From Torreya grandis (lineage: Eukaryota > Streptophyta > Pinopsida > Cupressales > Taxaceae), in NCBI GenBank assembly GCA_037957365.1, contig JARHVA010000397.1, positions 5,397,001-5,461,000 of the forward strand: a DNA stretch of 64,000 nucleotides, given 5' to 3'. The notes under the pieces were generated by a model. That model was not told where the DNA came from, ran no database searches, and was given only the letters and a program-made list of their open reading frames with translations. This document shows, one piece after another, positions 59,001 through 64,000 of this stretch. How positions within the stretch are numbered: the stretch's first letter is position 1; the number at the start of each line of letters is the position of its first letter. A program made the position numbers and the translations under genes.

Positions 59001-60600
59001 AAGGAAAAAGGCAAGGGTAAGGAGAAAGAAAAGGGCAAGGCCCTTGTAGCAAATACATCTTATACAACATCATGGGTCATTAATTCAAGTGCTTCTCACC
59101 ACATGGGCTCTTCACTAGTTGAGATTTCATCTTTAGAGCCTTGTAGCATGACTTCAATTAGTTTGGGTGATGACACATTAGTTTCTGGTGAAGGGAGAGG
59201 GTCAATTGAAATGGAAGGAGGAACATTCAATAATTTTCTAAGTGTTCCTTCTCTTTCAACCAATCTCCTATTAGTGTACCAAATCATGCACATTGGTTGA
59301 GGCATGAGAGTTGAGTTTTCATCAGATTTAGTGGCTATCAGGGAGTTGCCTAGTGATACTACAGTGGCAGTGGGTAGGGCAGATAACCAAGCAAGGTTAT
59401 ACACCTTCTCACATTTTTCACCATATTCTTCTCCAACAACATTGCTGACTCATTCATATGGAGTTATCAAATTATGGCATGAGTGGTTTGGCCACCTTAA
59501 CTACCACTACCTTGAGCAACTTTGCAAACATGACATGGTCATTGGCTTGCCTCGTGTCCAATTCTCAAATGGACTTTGCGAGGGGTGCTCCCTTGGAAAG
59601 CATCTCAAAGCAAAATTTGACAAAGGCAAAGCTTGGAGGGTTTCACAACCTTTGGAGTTAGTCCACAGTGATCTATCATGACCCTTTCCCAAACCATCTT
59701 TCACAAGGGCCAAGAACATCTTCAATTTCATTGATTATTTCTCTAGATACACTTGGATACATTTTCTCAAACAAAAGTCTGAAGTGTTTGAAAATTTTCT
59801 AGACTTCAAGGCTCTTGTTGAAAAACAAAGTGAGAAATCCATCAAGGTTCTTTGAACTGATAATGGAGGGGAGTATGTTAGCAACATGTTTGAGCAATTT
59901 TTCACCACAGAGGGGATTGATTTGCAGTGCATAGTCACTTATAATCCTTAATAGAATGGGGTTGTAGAATGCAAAAATAGGTTCTTGAAAGAGATGGGTA
60001 GCTGTATGATTCACTTTAAATCCTTAGCACCATAGTACTAGGCTGAAGCCATCAATTATACTTGCTACATTCAAAACAAGGTTCCTCACAAAGATTTAAA
60101 AGGGATAACACCCTTTAAAGCTTGGCATAAAAGGAAACCTGATGTTGAGCTCCTTAGGTTTTTTGGATCCCTAGCCATGGCCTACATACTGAAGAAGAAA
60201 TGCAAAGCTATGGAATGTTAGTCTAAGCCTTGTATCTTTTTAGGATATATGGATGGTATTGAGGTGTATCACCTTTTAAATCCAGTCACTCATGAGTTTT
60301 TCATCAAGAGAAGTGTCCATTTTTAGGAGAGTCCTAAAGACTCAACACTTGACACTTCTTGTCCCTCATCAAATCTACTTTTTCATGATGATTCCTCATT
60401 AGATTTAGATCAGCCACAACAGGTTCTTGAGCTAGAGACATCTTCTTCTTTAAGTTTAGACAATGAGGATAGTGATGCAGGGTCATCCACCTCTAGTTAG
60501 TCATAAGATGAGGAGTTAGCACCTGACTCACCCACTTTCAGGCCACTTTGGGCCAGACAGACACTTGAGAGTGCTGGCACTTGGGTAGGAGATCTCGTAA
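59001..60600 (+). pseudogene. Decayed protease and integrase of the copia element
   Basis: The protease active site reads WVINSSASHHM (about 59073-59105): the catalytic D-S-G-A has become N-S-S-A, so it is dead. The integrase zinc region reads LWHEWFGHLNYHYLEQL and CEGCSLGKH (about 59470-59610). The core has LVHSDLS with the first Asp and TDNGGEY with the second (about 59848). The Glu region reads NGVVEC where an E-R pair is usual. Downstream GYMDGIEVYHLLNP is the conserved copia post-core block, followed by a Ser, Asp and Glu-rich spacer. Many TAG, TAA and TGA stops interrupt the frame, which is the same as gag up to about 60600. Confidence 0.85.
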
Positions 60601-62150
60601 ATGACAGATGCACTAGGGGGATTTTTAGAGAGATCGACATGCCTTCTTTGCTTCAGTTTCAGATCCATAGACTTTTTGAGAGGCATCAAGGGTACCTAAG
60701 TGGGATAATGCTATGGAGGAAGAATATTCTTCCTTAATAAAAATTCACACTTGGGATTTGACTTCACTTCCTAAGGGAAGAAAGATGGTTCGATGTAGGT
60801 GGATATATTAGACCAAGTTTGCCGTAGATGGGTCAGTTGATAAGTACAAGGCACGATTGGTTACCAAGGGTTTCTCAAAGGTGGCAGGCATTGACTACTC
60901 AGAGACGTTTGCACCTATTGCAAAGATGAATTTTATCTGACTCACCTTGGCTATTGCCATAACACATGGTTGGGATGTGCACTAGATGGATGTGAAGAGT
61001 GCCTTTCTTCACAGAGACCTAGAGGAGGAGATCTACATGGAGCAGCTGGCAGGATTTGTTTAAGATTCTTCCTTAGTATGTAGACTTAGGAAATCTATCT
61101 ATGGCCTCAAATAGGCCCCTCAAGCATGGTACGCCAAGATGGATTCCTTCTTTCTCATAGTGGGTTTCACTAGGTGCCATTTAAACCCCAATGTCTACTT
61201 CTTACAGCAAGATGATTCGCTCCTAATTTTGGTTCTATATGTTGATGACCTTTTGATCATCGGGAGTTCTTCATCAGTTATTATAGTGGCGAAGGCATCT
61301 CTCTAGGATAAATTTGACATGACAAACTTGGGTTTGTTGCACTAATTCCTTGGCATCGAGATCTCATAGTCATATTCAAGGATTTCTCTTGCACAACCTA
61401 AGTATGTTCTTGATTTAGTGGTTCAGTTTCACATGACTGATTACAAACCATCTCTAACTCCCTTTCTATCAAGATTCAAGCTTAAGGCTGACTGTTCTTC
61501 ACCATTGGTTGATGCCACTCGGTATTGACAACTTATTGGTAGTCTCATCTACTTGACTCACACTAGGCCCACCATATCATATACAGTGGGACTTGTCTCC
61601 AAATTTATGCAAAAACCTCATGAGCTACATTGGAAAGTAGCTAAGAGGATCTTGCATTACATATAGGTTCATAAAGATATGAGATTCATTACAGATTTGG
61701 CATAGAGGTTGACTTGGTTGAATATACAAATTTAGATTGGGCTGATGATTCATAGACTTGCAAGTCCACTTCTAGTTATAATTTCTCTCTAGGTTCTGGT
61801 CTTATCAATTGGTCTAGTAAGAAGCAAAATGATATTGCTATATAATCCACAAAGGCAGAGTACATGGGAGATATTAATGCATCTACTGAGGCTATTTGGC
61901 TTCAAGGGAGACTTTCTAAGTTTGGCATTCTTATCAAGTAGCCCACCATCATTTATTGTGACAACCAGAGTACCATTCAGATTTGTAAAAATCCAGTTTA
62001 GCACTAGCAGACCAAGCACATAGATATTCACATGCATTTCATTCAAGAGCTTATTCATAGTCAGGTCATTGACTTGATATTTTGCTAGTCTTCAGAGTAG
62101 GTTGCAGACATCTTCACCAAACCTTTCATTGAGAGCAAGTTCATTTATCT
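60601..62150 (+). pseudogene. Decayed RT and RNase H of the copia element
   Basis: After a frame change, WDNAMEEEYSS and KMVRCRWIY begin RT. Then come FAVDGSVDKYKARLVTKGFS, GIDYSETFAPIAKM, MDVKSAFLH, RLRKSIYGLK and the active site LYVDDLLIIG (YVDD at 61238-61249), so the catalytic Asp pair remains. After another frame change near 61695, RNase H follows with NLDWADD, SKKQNDIAI, STKAEYM and the usual copia tail TKHIDIHMHF and VADIFTKPF. More than ten stops are present. Confidence 0.9.
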
Positions 62151-62381
62151 ATGATCTCTTCTTGGGGTATGGTCCACATCTGTAGCAACATCATCTTTAG
62201 GGGGGCTGCTAACCTCTTCTTTATATTATGTCTCTCTTTTTTTTTTAGGGGGGGAGTTTTTTCCTACGGGTTTTTTCCTTTTCTCTATCTTATGGGAGAT
62301 TTCATTTGTACATGGGTACCTCATCAGGCCTAGTTGCCGGGACCCATTTTATATTTCCATACTACCCACCTAAGCTGCACT

Positions 62382-62391
62382 TATGGGGGAG
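62382..62391 (+). other. Polypurine tract of the copia element
   Basis: The purine-rich run in TATGGGGGAGGA abuts the 3' LTR, the expected place for the plus-strand primer. The final G and A may belong to the LTR edge. Confidence 0.7.
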
Positions 62392-62848
62392 GATTAGTGT
62401 AGGTTTTTATTTTTTCCTATTTTTTAATTAGGGAAATTTTATTTTTGTGCATACATGGAATTTTCCTACATTTGTGGGATAGGCTAGCTTATGTGGAGAT
62501 GTGTGTCATAAATGTGTCATAGGTGTCATAAGTAACTCCCTTGATGGGAGTTACTTCTCTATTCTTAGCACCTTGTCACCACCTTTCATGGAGGAGTTAC
62601 AGTCTATTCTTGGGGTGCCTTGACCACCTTTTGTGGAGGAGTTAATTATGTGCTCTCCTATATGTATTCTTCACTTTGGCCATCTCATGTTAATCAGATT
62701 TTGGTTTTCTCCATTTTTTCTTGTGCAATTTATCTTCTTGTATAATTTCAAATTGCTTTAGCATCTATGTGGTGTGCACTTGCTTCATCTCATGTGATCA
62801 CATCTCCATTGCATTCACATTATTTGGATTCTAGCAATAACTCTGATA
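62392..62848 (+). repeat. 3' LTR of the copia element
   Basis: Direct repeat of 56230-56697, 11 bp shorter. It ends CTCTGATA followed by AATAT. It carries the same 11-bp-arm hairpin (62530-62556) and the same ~45-bp duplication. Confidence 0.88.
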
Positions 62849-62853
62849 AATAT

Positions 62854-64000
62854 CCATAATAAATTAGACATTGGTTATATTTTTTAAATGATTTATAGTA
62901 TCATTGAGTTTGAAAAGTGTGTTTTGTGAATGGCATTATAACATTAAACTATAGTATTTGAATACATATTAGTATTTACATACTATAAATTTAATACACT
63001 AATTGAATGGTCAACTTTACATGGAAATCTAATATAGGCTAAGTCGATAGTCATTACATGGTATAACATGAAATTTGTGACTTGTGGTTTATTTGATTAT
63101 TTTATCAGTTTTGGAAGTCGATGAGGTAATAACATAAGTGAAGGGCCTACAATTATATTTGGGATTATAAATTGATTATTTTAATTAGTGAAAAAGAATT
63201 TTCAAGTGATTAGGGTTACTAGCTACTCATTAAATTCAATTTAAGAATCATTTGGAGGAAAACATTAAGGTTACTATGTAATGCGTGGTGACAGACTATG
63301 GATTTGGTTAAGATATTTTTGCATGCATTTATTTAGTCATTTGAAGTGGCCATTAATGGTGGAGATTAAATCAATGAAAAAGAATAAAAATAATATAGTA
63401 GGGGATGTGAACAAGATGACACATGACATAGAGAAGAGATTATACATAAAGAAAAGAAGGTGAAGTTTGAAGGAAGGAAAAAGGATTATATATGGCTTCT
63501 TTGACATTCATACATTTACCATGTAGGTTTTGTAATTAAATTCCTATGTGAAATATTTAATGGGTTTTTTAAATTGTTTGGTTATTAGGTTTTCATTTTT
63601 TGAAACATATAAAAACAAATAGGTTGTATGTAGGGCCCTGTGGAAGGTTCGACTCTATAAAACCCCACATTCAAACTAGGGTAACTTGAGAGTATTGGGT
63701 AAAACCATAGAATTTTCCATGGCTATTTTAGGATTTTATTAAATTATGTCCTAAACTCCTATCTCAATTTAAAAAATCTACTCAATAATGGGAATATATT
63801 CTTGATGGGTATATATGTTCTGGCATGAGTTATTTATTTCAAACCAGTCTATATATATTCATCTAGGGTATTTGGAAATATAGAATTAAAACTCTTGACT
63901 ATATGGGTATTCAATTGTGTACATCAATTCACACTTTTGGGTATAAAATGTGGGTTTCATTATTCAAAAAGGGTTTGTGAATACACACACACACAAATAT
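62854..64000. other. No gene seen
   Basis: AT-rich sequence to the window end. A 60-codon plus-strand frame (63281-63463) is Lys and Met-rich and looks like chance. A short CA run lies at about 63982-63994. I see no repeat partner in the window. Confidence 0.4.

Larger units (their letters stand above)
56230..62848 (+). mobile_element. Ty1/copia LTR retrotransposon, complete but inactive (6.6 kb)
   Basis: LTRs at 56230-56697 and 62392-62848 are flanked by AATAT (56225-56229 and 62849-62853). The order is LTR, initiator-Met-type primer site, long leader, gag, protease, integrase, RT, RNase H, purine tract, LTR; integrase before RT is diagnostic for copia. Gag through integrase share one frame, broken by stops. 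Frame changes occur near 60600-60660 (before RT) and 61695-61700 (before the end of RNase H). LTRs differ at about 20 positions plus one 11-bp indel by eye, making this among the youngest elements here. The LTR ends read TATTAG...CGATA rather than TG...CA. Confidence 0.92.

Noticed and set aside
63281..63463. 60-codon plus-strand frame near the window end
   Set aside because: Short, low-complexity, and no supporting context or motif.
63982..63994. CA microsatellite at the window end
   Set aside because: Too short to call as a meaningful repeat.

Overview
The window looks like intergenic DNA from a large, repeat-filled plant nuclear genome, most likely a seed plant and possibly a gymnosperm. 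The plant call rests on plant-type Ty3/gypsy (Tat-like) and Ty1/copia retrotransposons. The gymnosperm suggestion is only an inference, from the slow decay of old elements and the very low coding content. I see no intact host gene, no tRNA or rRNA gene and no CRISPR array. Every open frame longer than about 100 residues that I can interpret is a decayed retrotransposon polyprotein or a decayed unknown frame full of stops.

Layout. (1) 1-1009 and 40429-43394 carry minus-strand decayed coding sequence of unknown family, split by one very large element. (2) 1010-40422 is that element: two copies of a ~6.7 kb repeat (1010-7737, and 10837-14624 joined to 37432-40422) flank a ~3.1 kb internal region that starts with a decayed primer-binding site and holds one unknown decayed frame. 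It has the form of a large retrotransposon derivative (LARD) with exceptionally long LTRs. (3) Its 3' LTR is split by a minus-strand LTR element (14625-37426, LTRs ~1.2 kb). That element is itself split by a plus-strand relative of the same family (19026-31103, TSD CATAG) and by a small copia-type element (15954-18099). Both family members show gag; the younger also shows a protease; neither shows reverse transcriptase or integrase. (4) 44002-44820 is an 86-bp tandem array, and 45150-45867 plus 54905-55400 is a second, ~240-bp-period array. (5) 45873-54899 is a complete but dead minus-strand Tat-like Ty3/gypsy element (TSD GAAGT) sitting inside the second array, with order gag-PR-aRNH-RT-RNH-INT. 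(6) 56230-62848 is a complete but dead plus-strand Ty1/copia element (TSD AATAT) with LTR ends that are not TG...CA. (7) 62854-64000 holds nothing I can name.

Reading the nesting with LTR divergence judged by eye, the order of insertion is: giant element, then the minus-strand ~1.2-kb-LTR element, then its plus-strand relative and the small copia-type element. The Tat-like and full copia elements, whose LTRs are the most alike, came last. The proteins do not work together as a pathway; each set served only its own element's replication, and all are now broken.
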